Assembly: GCA_910586545.1 (NCBI GenBank)
Contig: CAJUIQ010000012.1
Span: 5,822-51,650 of the forward strand
Direction of reading: 5' to 3'
DNA: 45,829 bases
Source of the DNA: an uncultured Eubacteriales bacterium
GTDB taxonomy: Bacteria > Bacillota > Clostridia > Oscillospirales > CAG-272
Positions 15,078 through 22,172 of the stretch are shown here, piece after piece. Made by a program: the position numbers and the translations under genes. The notes beneath the pieces are model-generated. The model ran no database searches. It saw only the letters and a program-made list of their open reading frames with translations, and was not told where the DNA came from. Every line of letters begins with the position of its first letter. Position 1 is the first letter of the stretch.

Positions 15078-15106
15078 TTGATTTTTTTATAAAGTAGTGC
15101 TATGAT
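15078..15106 (+). promoter_or_regulatory. Promoter for the transaldolase-like gene
   Basis: TTGATT (15078-15083) and TATGAT (15101-15106) separated by 17 bases, about 30 bases upstream of the start codon. A second TATAAT at about 15053 lacks a good -35. Confidence 0.5.
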
Positions 15107-15138
15107 ATTTTTGTTAAATATTGAAAGGAATGAAAATT

Positions 15139-15819
15139 ATGCAGTTTATCATTGATAGTGCGGATACAAAGGCGATCCGGCACTGTATGGAATTCTTCCC
15201 CATAGCTGGTGTAACCACCAACCCCACTATTATTTCTAAAGAAAAAAGCGATTTCAAGCAGCTTATCGCTGAAATTCGCAGTATTATTGGTCCCGACAAG
15301 ATGCTGCACGTTCAGTGTACTAGCGACACAGCAGCTGAAATCGTTAAGGAAGCCCAGGCGCTGAAGGCCATTGCAGGTGGGGATTTTTACGTAAAAATTC
15401 CTGTATCCGCAGAAGGCCTTAAAGCGATCAGAATATTAAAGGGACAAGATATTAAGGTAACTGCCACCGCTATCTTCACGCAGCAGCAGGCTTTACTTGC
15501 TGCGCTTGCAGGCGCGGATTATGTTGCTCCCTACATTAACCGTCTAGATAACATCGTGTCTGACGGTGCGCACGTGGTAGAAGAAATCGTAACGCTATTT
15601 AAAACACACAATATTTCTACAAAGGTGCTGGCAGCCAGCTTTAAAAACGTAGAACAGGTTCATAAGGTTTCTATGGTGGGATGTCCCGCCGTAACTATAA
15701 ACCCAGAACTTTTTGATCAGCTCATCTACCATCCCCTTACTCTGTATGCAGTAGACGCGTTTACGGCAGACTGGGAAATGGTATACGGCGAAAAGAAAAT
15801 TCTGGAACTGCTTCAGTAA
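15139..15819 (+). CDS. Transaldolase / fructose-6-phosphate aldolase family enzyme
   Basis: A 226-aa class I aldolase of the small transaldolase (TalC/FSA) subfamily, a soluble TIM barrel. The Schiff-base lysine is expected at K86 in DFYVKIPVS; other family stretches are GVTTNPTII, TATAIFT and VAPYINRLDN. It would transfer or release a dihydroxyacetone unit in the non-oxidative pentose phosphate pathway. Transaldolase and FSA activities are hard to tell apart by sequence. I chose ATG 15139 (SD AAAGGA about nine bases upstream) over the in-frame TTG 15121 and ATG 15130. Confidence 0.92.
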   Translation: MQFIIDSADTKAIRHCMEFFPIAGVTTNPTIISKEKSDFKQLIAEIRSIIGPDKMLHVQCTSDTAAEIVKEAQALKAIAGGDFYVKIPVSAEGLKAIRILKGQDIKVTATAIFTQQQALLAALAGADYVAPYINRLDNIVSDGAHVVEEIVTLFKTHNISTKVLAASFKNVEQVHKVSMVGCPAVTINPELFDQLIYHPLTLYAVDAFTADWEMVYGEKKILELLQ

Positions 15820-15899
15820 TTCAGCTCATTTTATATTAACTTTATCACCTTTTTTCTTTAGCGCATATACTGCTAAAAAAGAAAGGGCAGAATAGAGTT

Positions 15900-17000
15900 A
15901 TGGTTTCACATATTGCTTATTTTCAAAATATTCCACCGAAAAACGCTTATTTTGCCGGCGCAAACACGCCGGAGGGATTTGTATCCGATTACAGCGAGTT
16001 CTTTAGTGAAGATACCTTTACAAAAGTATACATAATAAAAGGCGGGAGCGGAACCGGCAAAAGCACAATGATCGGACGCTGCGCTGAAAAAGCCGCAAAA
16101 TATGGCGCATCCTGTACTTATATCCTATGCAGTTCCGATCCGGAAAGTCTGGACGGCGTTTTACTGCGGCGGGATAATATACATATTGCCTTAATCGACG
16201 GCACTGCTCCGCATACAGTAGACCCGGTTTACGCCGGCAGTTGCGGAGAAATTGTAAACAGTGGAGATTACTGGGACACCACCGCGCTGGAAAATGCACG
16301 GGAAGAAATTATAAACGCTGCGCAGCAGAAAAGTGAATGTTTCTCCCGTGCATATCGATATCTTTCCGGCGCATCCTCTGTTATTTCCGCCTCCAAACGA
16401 TTCTGCGGGAATCTGATTTTGGAAGAAAAGCTTGAGAAATGTGTCGGACGCTTAGTATCGTCTATTAAGGACAACGGTGAATCTGGAAAGATTATAAATC
16501 GCCGCACGCTGGCCGTTTCTATGAACGGCGCCGTTCGAGTGACTACTTTTTTCAATAGCGCGCAAACTGTTATAGCTGTAAAGGAATGTGCCGCCACAGC
16601 CAGTGTGTTCTTTTCCATTTTAGAAAAGGCTCTTCTGTCCAAAGGATTGACTGTGGTTCGTTCCATCTCACCCCTTGGCGGAATCGCAGAGCTTTACCTG
16701 CCTGGGCAAGACATAGCATTTGTTCCTTATGAAGAAGACGAGGACCGGCAACTTACCTATACAAAAATTATAAACATGCAGCGATTTGTAAACAAAGATG
16801 TCCTGTCTGCCAACCGACAAAAGCGTCGGTTCGGAGAAAAGTGCTTTTCTTCTCTTATGGAAGGTGCTTTGGATAGCCTCGCAGAAGCCAAAAAACATCA
16901 TTTTCGTTTGGAAGATATTTACAAGGCAACGATGGACTTTTCCGGTCTGGACCAATTTTCAGCAGCGCTCTGTGACCGCATTATCCAACGGTTTGAATAA
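15900..17000 (+). CDS. P-loop ATPase of a conserved clostridial family (PRK06851-like)
   Basis: A 366-aa protein with a Walker A GGSGTGKST near residue 48, preceded by the family stretch GFVSDYSEFF. It is followed by the conserved SSDPESLDGV and IDGTAPHTVDP segments, which recall the uncharacterised PRK06851 family. No membrane segments or DNA-binding motif are visible. The start ATG is preceded by GAAAGGG. It follows the transaldolase-like gene by 80 bases on the same strand and ends before an intrinsic terminator. The biochemical role is unknown; nucleotide binding is clear. Confidence 0.75.
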   Translation: MVSHIAYFQNIPPKNAYFAGANTPEGFVSDYSEFFSEDTFTKVYIIKGGSGTGKSTMIGRCAEKAAKYGASCTYILCSSDPESLDGVLLRRDNIHIALIDGTAPHTVDPVYAGSCGEIVNSGDYWDTTALENAREEIINAAQQKSECFSRAYRYLSGASSVISASKRFCGNLILEEKLEKCVGRLVSSIKDNGESGKIINRRTLAVSMNGAVRVTTFFNSAQTVIAVKECAATASVFFSILEKALLSKGLTVVRSISPLGGIAELYLPGQDIAFVPYEEDEDRQLTYTKIINMQRFVNKDVLSANRQKRRFGEKCFSSLMEGALDSLAEAKKHHFRLEDIYKATMDFSGLDQFSAALCDRIIQRFE

Positions 17001-17010
17001 TCTAAAAAAT

Positions 17011-17047
17011 GACGGTATGGGGAGTTCCCTATACCGTCGTTTTTTCG
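17011..17047 (+). terminator. Intrinsic terminator after the P-loop ATPase gene
   Basis: GACGGTAT...ATACCGTC stem with an inner GGGA/TCCC, followed by GTTTTTTCG. Confidence 0.85.
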
Positions 17048-17052
17048 TTATA

Positions 17053-17156
17053 TCATGATATCATGATTTTTGACTGCGCGAAGTGTGTTCTGCCGCGAAA
17101 GCGGAAGAACGGCTGCGCCGATGCAAATCAGTCATCAATAGCTGCTCCCGCAGCTA
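17053..17156. other. Convergent intergenic region with three palindromes
   Basis: It holds the perfect palindrome ATCATGATATCATGAT (near 17053-17068), a hairpin capped by a GAAA tetraloop (GTTCTGCCGC/GCGGAAGAAC near 17089-17112), and AATAGCTGC/GCAGCTATT (17137-17158), which reaches into the end of the M14 peptidase gene on the other strand. None has a T tract in the peptidase direction. They may act together as a transcription barrier, or form a small RNA. Confidence 0.45.
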
Positions 17157-18095
17157 TTATATCAAAAGCGGCGCGCAGAACAACATTTCACGCAGTCCTG
17201 CATAAATATTAAAATATTTGCTTTCCGGCAGTGGGTTTTCTCCTTTCCCGCATTCAATAGTAAAGGAAGGCCGGTCAAATTCCTGTATAAACCAGTCTGT
17301 CAGTCCTCCATAAGACGCAAGTCCCTCCGGTTCCGATACAGTATAACCGGACAGACGACCAAGCTGAGTGGCAATCTGTTTTGCTCCAGGAGGAGCATAT
17401 CCTCCAGAAGTATAGTAAATTTCTTCTCCTTGCGTATGCAGCGTTAGAATCATACGCAAATCCCCATTAAAACGAATATAGTTACAAAGCGCCCCTGTTT
17501 CCGGCTCCGATTCTGGATTCTCACCGGAAAATCGGGTTGGACCCGCAAAAATTTCCGATTCCGCTTCCAGCTTCTTATACGCGGCAAACCCCGCATTATA
17601 GTTATGATTTAAATCTACGCCTCTAGCATTGGCTTGCCATCTTGAATAATCTCCTCCGCTCATCCGTTCCAGTCTCTCCCGAAGGGGATTCGATTCTTCC
17701 ACACCATGAATCTGCAATTCAGCGCCATCGGGATTCAGCATAGGAATAATACGAATACATCGAGTAGCAAACAGGGTTCCAAGATTGATCCCAAAAGCTT
17801 GTTTCCCGCTTTTATAATATTCACAATATTCGTTGATAAATCGAAGCAAAAACAAAGTTGTAATCCATTCCATTCCGTGATGGGCTCCCACATACATAAC
17901 GCTTTTGGGAGCGGATTCATCTCCAAGGCTTACCATTTGTATCCGACGTCCGAGAATTGTCTCCCCGATGGATTGGATCGATATAAAATCATACCGCTGC
18001 GCAAATATATCCAAAAACTGGCTTACTGTTTCATAATCTGCGGGCATTGCAAAATCCAAGAGCGCCTTATCTGTACAAATTTCTTTTTTTGCCAT
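17157..18095 (-). CDS. M14-family zinc carboxypeptidase
   Basis: A 312-aa metallopeptidase. The zinc ligands are visible as HHGMEW (HXXE) and the later His in LTLHTQGE. The catalytic Glu is in FTIECGKG, and PMLNPDGAEL and ARGVDLNHNYN are typical M14 stretches. The closest relatives are probably gamma-D-glutamyl-diamino acid endopeptidases acting on peptidoglycan peptides. No signal peptide is visible, so it probably works on imported muropeptides in the cytoplasm; that is inference. ATG 18095 is chosen because AGGAGG lies seven bases upstream; a longer frame to 18161 is not supported. Confidence 0.9.
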   Translation of the reverse strand: MAKKEICTDKALLDFAMPADYETVSQFLDIFAQRYDFISIQSIGETILGRRIQMVSLGDESAPKSVMYVGAHHGMEWITTLFLLRFINEYCEYYKSGKQAFGINLGTLFATRCIRIIPMLNPDGAELQIHGVEESNPLRERLERMSGGDYSRWQANARGVDLNHNYNAGFAAYKKLEAESEIFAGPTRFSGENPESEPETGALCNYIRFNGDLRMILTLHTQGEEIYYTSGGYAPPGAKQIATQLGRLSGYTVSEPEGLASYGGLTDWFIQEFDRPSFTIECGKGENPLPESKYFNIYAGLREMLFCAPLLI

Positions 18096-18165
18096 GACTG
18101 TACCTCCTCTTTTCATTTTGCAATATATATATTCTTCTCCTTTGTAAATAATTCCCTGCAAATAC

Positions 18166-18194
18166 TTGTTTTTCAGAACCTATTATGATAAAAT
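18166..18194 (+). promoter_or_regulatory. Promoter for the membrane protein / lipoprotein operon
   Basis: TTGTTT (18166-18171), 17-base spacer, TAAAAT (18189-18194), about 30 bases before the start codon. It is divergent from the M14 peptidase gene. Confidence 0.4.
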
Positions 18195-18222
18195 GATACA
18201 AAGTTTTATAAAAGGAGCCGAT

Positions 18223-19014
18223 ATGGCAAAATTTAGCACCGCAAAAAAATTTTATATATGCTCTGTATGTTCCATATTTCTTTTCACCGTTATAGGTAAA
18301 ATCATATTTCTTCTTTACAGGGCCGCAGCTTCTGATATTATGATCGCGGGGGCTGCTTCCTTTTTTTTGCATGCCCTGCCCTATATCAGCAGTTTTTGCG
18401 CGCAGTTGTTTTCCAGAGCCGCATTTGTCGCCGCTGTATGCAGCATTATATACGCTGTATCCTTTTTCGGAAAAAAAACTGGAGGAACATCCTTTTTACT
18501 GTCCATGCTGTGTCTTTTAATTGGTGATGTGCTGCTCTTTCTATATAATATTACGCGAAATGTTGTAGGCAGCGCCAGTATCAAGGCCTGGGCTTTATCT
18601 GCCCTAATGGAGATCCTCTTTTCCGGTGCCATATTGGGACTTACTTTCTGGATCGGCTGCCGATATGCTGTAAAACGGTTTCACTCTTCAAGTCCCAAAA
18701 GGTTGAATCAATTCGCCCCCCTGCGGGCTGCTTTCCTTTCTTTGGGCATTACCTGTATTTTGCATATTGTCATTCTATCAGCAAATAAGGTCATTCCTTT
18801 TTTTATACGGTATCAAAACTATACATCTAAAGAATTAATGGATATCTTTTATGACTACGGATATTATATTTTCTGGTATCTGGGTATATCTTTTCTTTTA
18901 GCCCCCATTTATATGAAAATTTTGGGGAAGGCCACCGGCCGTTTGCGTCCCAAAGACTATAAGGCAGTTTCATCTCAAGAAAATGCATCTTCTAAGAAAG
19001 GCGAAATCCTATGA
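18223..19014 (+). CDS. Polytopic membrane protein, unknown function
   Basis: A 263-aa hydrophobic protein with about six predicted transmembrane segments and a charged, cytoplasm-like C-terminal tail. I do not recognise the family. The start ATG 18223 has AAAGGAG five bases upstream. The stop codon overlaps the start of the downstream lipoprotein gene (ATGA), so the two are translationally coupled. The partner is a secreted trigger-factor/FKBP-like lipoprotein, which hints at a role in envelope protein handling, but nothing in the sequence proves that. Confidence 0.7.
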   Translation: MAKFSTAKKFYICSVCSIFLFTVIGKIIFLLYRAAASDIMIAGAASFFLHALPYISSFCAQLFSRAAFVAAVCSIIYAVSFFGKKTGGTSFLLSMLCLLIGDVLLFLYNITRNVVGSASIKAWALSALMEILFSGAILGLTFWIGCRYAVKRFHSSSPKRLNQFAPLRAAFLSLGITCILHIVILSANKVIPFFIRYQNYTSKELMDIFYDYGYYIFWYLGISFLLAPIYMKILGKATGRLRPKDYKAVSSQENASSKKGEIL

Positions 19015-20162
19015 AAAAAACGATGAAATATACCGCATGGACCTTAGCACTTCTTATGTTTATCCTAAGCATCGCTGGATGCACAGACAAAGCCTACAAC
19101 AGCTATGATCGTAAAGGAGAACCCTACGATTATTATTTGCCGGATTACGTAAAAGTTTGTGACTACACTGGAATCAAGATTCCGAATATATCCTATACAC
19201 CCTCCCAGCAGGATATCGAAAACGCTATGCGTATAGACTTGGCCGTATATTCTCCCTTTACCAAAGATGTGGATCGCGGCTGCGCCCAGGGAGACCGTGT
19301 TGTTATTTCTACTACCTGCACCATAGACGACGTGGTTTACGAATATTTAACCTTTGAAACAAACAGTCAGGGAGAGGGACATTCCTTTATTCTAGGAACG
19401 AACGAGTTTGATATTCCCCAGTTAGAAGAAGAAATTGTCGGTATGAAAAAAGGAGAGGACAAAAAAATTACCTTTACCTTTCCCGACCCCTATTATCGGG
19501 ATCTTTTAAGATCTGGTAAGGAAGCCACCATAGAAATCCATATAGACCGGGTCGACGAAATCAATCTACTGGAAGACACGGAAGAATTCTATGAGGAGCG
19601 GTTAGGTACCTCACGGGAAGGCAGAGAAATCGAGATCCGTTCTAATTTAAAAAAGCGATATGATCAGTATCTGGCCTCCTATAAGGTGATATTGACATGG
19701 CAGTATCTGATAGATAACAGTAAACTGCTCCAAGTTCCTGAAAAGGAATATGATGAAAAATACGAAAGCTTGCTGGATAGATATCGGAATATGGCCCAAA
19801 GCGAGAACATATCTCTGAAAGAATATGTAAAAGATGTTTTTGGTTATGACGATATAGAAAAATTTTACGATTTTCTGAAATCGGAAGCGGAACAAGAATG
19901 CTTTGAAGATATGATTCTATATTATATTGCCCGATGTGAAAATCTGAAATTCGACGACGCATATTATGAAAGCGCACTGCTTTCCTATGGAGAGCAATAT
20001 GAGCTTACCGACGACGCCGAGGTGGAAGCTTTTCTAGACCATTACAACCTGCTGCCAGATTTCCAGGAAACGACACAATACCGGTATGTGCAGGAATGGG
20101 TGGCTGATCAGGCAAATGTATTGGAAGATGTAACTACCGTCAGAAGCGATAAATTAAAATAA
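19011..20162 (+). CDS. Trigger-factor-like lipoprotein (FKBP-type PPIase and chaperone arms)
   Basis: A 383-aa protein with a signal peptide and lipobox (LSIAGC, Cys near residue 23), so it should be anchored on the outer face of the membrane. The middle resembles the FKBP-type isomerase domain of trigger factor (GDRVVISTTCTIDD, EEIVGMKKGEDKKITFTFP, followed by ATIEIHIDRVDE). The C-terminal half resembles trigger factor's helical arms (EEFYEERLGTS, REIEIRSNLKKRYD). The ribosome-binding N-domain is replaced by the signal peptide. It probably assists folding of exported proteins. It is coupled by a 4-base overlap to the membrane protein gene and ends at a strong terminator. Confidence 0.82.
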   Translation: MKKTMKYTAWTLALLMFILSIAGCTDKAYNSYDRKGEPYDYYLPDYVKVCDYTGIKIPNISYTPSQQDIENAMRIDLAVYSPFTKDVDRGCAQGDRVVISTTCTIDDVVYEYLTFETNSQGEGHSFILGTNEFDIPQLEEEIVGMKKGEDKKITFTFPDPYYRDLLRSGKEATIEIHIDRVDEINLLEDTEEFYEERLGTSREGREIEIRSNLKKRYDQYLASYKVILTWQYLIDNSKLLQVPEKEYDEKYESLLDRYRNMAQSENISLKEYVKDVFGYDDIEKFYDFLKSEAEQECFEDMILYYIARCENLKFDDAYYESALLSYGEQYELTDDAEVEAFLDHYNLLPDFQETTQYRYVQEWVADQANVLEDVTTVRSDKLK

Positions 20163-20195
20163 GAAAAGCCCACCGATTTTCGGTGGGCTTTTCTT
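20161..20195 (+). terminator. Bidirectional terminator
   Basis: AAGAAAAGCCCACCG and its perfect complement around a 5-base loop, a 15-bp stem with A and T tracts on both sides. It serves the lipoprotein gene and the convergent ACT-domain gene. Confidence 0.88.
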
Positions 20196-20204
20196 CATAA
20201 TACC

Positions 20205-20636
20205 TTATTCCGTAAGCAACGAATCCATTTCCAATGTACGGATGTCAGCTTCAGTTAACGCCTTTACCGTTTCATCTATATTGGAAACGCGCAAAATCAT
20301 GTGTGCATATCCCGCTTTATGAGAGATAAAAGCATAGGCGTAATCTACACTGATTCCAGCCTCAGACAACACCTGCAACGCATATGCCATGCCGCCTGGG
20401 CGGTCGTCGATTTCCACTGCTAGCACCTGCGTAATCTTGCAGGTATATCCTGCCCTACGTAAAACCTCCAGCGCGCTCTCCGCGTCCGGTACAATTACCC
20501 GAAGAATACCATACTCTTTTGTATCTGCAATAGACAACGCTCGCAAACTCATACCATTCTCGGCAAGAACAGCGCATACATCGGCAAGCTGACCCGATTT
20601 ATTTTCCAAAAAAACAGAAACTTGTTTGACACCCAT
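20205..20636 (-). CDS. Tandem ACT-domain protein
   Basis: A 143-aa protein consisting of two ACT domains (VKQVSVFLENKSGQLADVCA and ITQVLAVEIDDRPGGMAYAL open the two repeats). ACT domains bind amino acids and related ligands. This type is often found next to phenylacetate-CoA ligase homologs, as here, where it lies 26 bases downstream of one. It is probably a ligand sensor for aromatic amino acid or aryl-acid metabolism. I place the start at ATG 20636 (AAAGG nine bases upstream) instead of ATG 20645, which would have the site directly against it. Confidence 0.88.
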   Translation of the reverse strand: MGVKQVSVFLENKSGQLADVCAVLAENGMSLRALSIADTKEYGILRVIVPDAESALEVLRRAGYTCKITQVLAVEIDDRPGGMAYALQVLSEAGISVDYAYAFISHKAGYAHMILRVSNIDETVKALTEADIRTLEMDSLLTE

Positions 20637-20662
20637 GGATTTCATCCTTTCTCTGCTGCCAA

Positions 20663-21970
20663 TCAGTCATGCAGCTTTCTTTTGTCAATTACCCGCACAG
20701 CTTTTCCCTCGCTGCGTGCAATAGATTTGGGCTGTACCAGATGTACCTTTGGATTGATACCCAGCATCAGCTTCATAGCGCCGGCAAGCTGTTCTTCCTG
20801 CAATGTCAGTTCCCGTACCGTATCGGCAAATTGTTCTTCTGTAACTTCCACATACACATCAAAGGTATCCGTGCTGCCTACCCGGTCCACTACGATTTGA
20901 TAATTGGAGGTATACCCCTGCTTCAGCAATACCGTTTCAATCTGAGACGGGAAAACATTCACGCCGCGAATGATCATCATATCATCACTGCGCCCCATAG
21001 GCTTGCTCATTTTGATATGGGTTCTGCCACAAGAACACTTTTTTCGGCTGAGCACACATATATCTCTTGTCCGGTATCGCAGCAACGGGAATGCCTCTTT
21101 ATCCAGGCTGGTAAATACCAACTCTCCTTTGCTTCCCTCCGGAAGCACCTCTCCCGTATTTGGATCAATAATCTCCGCTAGGAAATGATCTTCATTGATA
21201 TGCATACCCGTTTGTTCACTGCACTCAAACGATACGCCGGGACCGGAAGTCTCCGTCAGTCCATATATATCATATGCCCTAATGCCCAACGTATTCTCAA
21301 TATCCCGACGCATTTCCTGCGTCCAGGGTTCCGCGCCAAAAATACCCGCTTTCAAGTGAATGTCCTCTTTAGAATATCCCATATCCCGAAGCGTCTCGCC
21401 TATGTATACCGCGTAAGAAGGGGTACAGCATAAAATGGTAGACTGCAAATCCAGCATAAATTGAATCTGCCGTTCCGTATTTCCGCTGGACATAGGAAGG
21501 GTCAGACATCCAACCTTGTGGGATCCGCCGTGCAGTCCAGGTCCTCCGGTAAACAAACCGTATCCGTAACAAACCTGACATACATCATCCTTGGTACCGC
21601 CAGCCGCTACAATGGCTCTTGCACAACATTCTTCCCATAAATCCACATCCTTTTGGGTGTAAAACGCTACAACACGCTTACCGGTAGTGCCGCTGGTTGA
21701 CTGAATACGCACACAATCGGACAGGGGCTTTGCCAAAAGGCCGTAAGGATATGCCTCCCGCAGATCCGCCTTTGTTAAAAAAGGCAATTTATATAAATCA
21801 TCCGTGCTGCGGATATCGTCGGGCGTGACCCCCTGTTCCTGCATCAGATTCCTATAATAGGCTACATTGTCCCAGACATGCCGCACCTGAGCGACGAGCT
21901 TTTCATTTTGCCACGCCTTGATCTCCTCAATCGGCGCGCACTCGATCTCAGGCTGATAATATTTTTCCAT
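20663..21970 (-). CDS. paaK: Phenylacetate-CoA ligase family enzyme
   Basis: A 435-aa AMP-forming acyl-CoA ligase of the short PaaK type. The adenylation P-loop is QSTSGTTGKR. Further motifs are YGLTETSGPG and LLRYRTRDICV. The C-terminal region includes GRSDDMMIIRGVNVFPSQIE. It activates an aryl acid such as phenylacetate or indoleacetate to its CoA thioester; in fermenting Clostridia it often goes with 2-oxoacid oxidoreductases, which are not in this window. ATG 21970 follows AGAGG; the in-frame GTG nine bases upstream is too close to that site. It forms an operon with the ACT-domain gene. Confidence 0.92.
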   Translation of the reverse strand: MEKYYQPEIECAPIEEIKAWQNEKLVAQVRHVWDNVAYYRNLMQEQGVTPDDIRSTDDLYKLPFLTKADLREAYPYGLLAKPLSDCVRIQSTSGTTGKRVVAFYTQKDVDLWEECCARAIVAAGGTKDDVCQVCYGYGLFTGGPGLHGGSHKVGCLTLPMSSGNTERQIQFMLDLQSTILCCTPSYAVYIGETLRDMGYSKEDIHLKAGIFGAEPWTQEMRRDIENTLGIRAYDIYGLTETSGPGVSFECSEQTGMHINEDHFLAEIIDPNTGEVLPEGSKGELVFTSLDKEAFPLLRYRTRDICVLSRKKCSCGRTHIKMSKPMGRSDDMMIIRGVNVFPSQIETVLLKQGYTSNYQIVVDRVGSTDTFDVYVEVTEEQFADTVRELTLQEEQLAGAMKLMLGINPKVHLVQPKSIARSEGKAVRVIDKRKLHD

Positions 21971-22007
21971 TGGATTCACATCCTCTTCTTAATTATATTG
22001 CAATAAT

Positions 22008-22037
22008 ATCATACCACATTTGATTTGACTCTGTAAA
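22008..22037 (-). promoter_or_regulatory. Promoter for the paaK-ACT operon
   Basis: TTTACA (22032-22037) and TATGAT (22008-22013) at 18 bases; TATGAT is preceded by TGG. Confidence 0.4.
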
Positions 22038-22107
22038 TAGATTTTTAAAAAATACCGCGGCAGACATAAAATAGAGAAAGATTTCATGGAAATTTGTCGT
22101 CCTTTTA

Positions 22108-22136
22108 TGGACAAGAATAGAGGGATATGATATAAT
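22108..22136 (+). promoter_or_regulatory. Promoter for pcrA
   Basis: TGGACA (22108-22113), 17-base spacer, perfect TATAAT (22131-22136). TGTCGTCC just upstream pairs partly with GGACA in the -35, a possible operator. Confidence 0.65.
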
Positions 22137-22172
22137 TTTAATTGATACTTTTTTCCAAAGAACGGAGATGTT

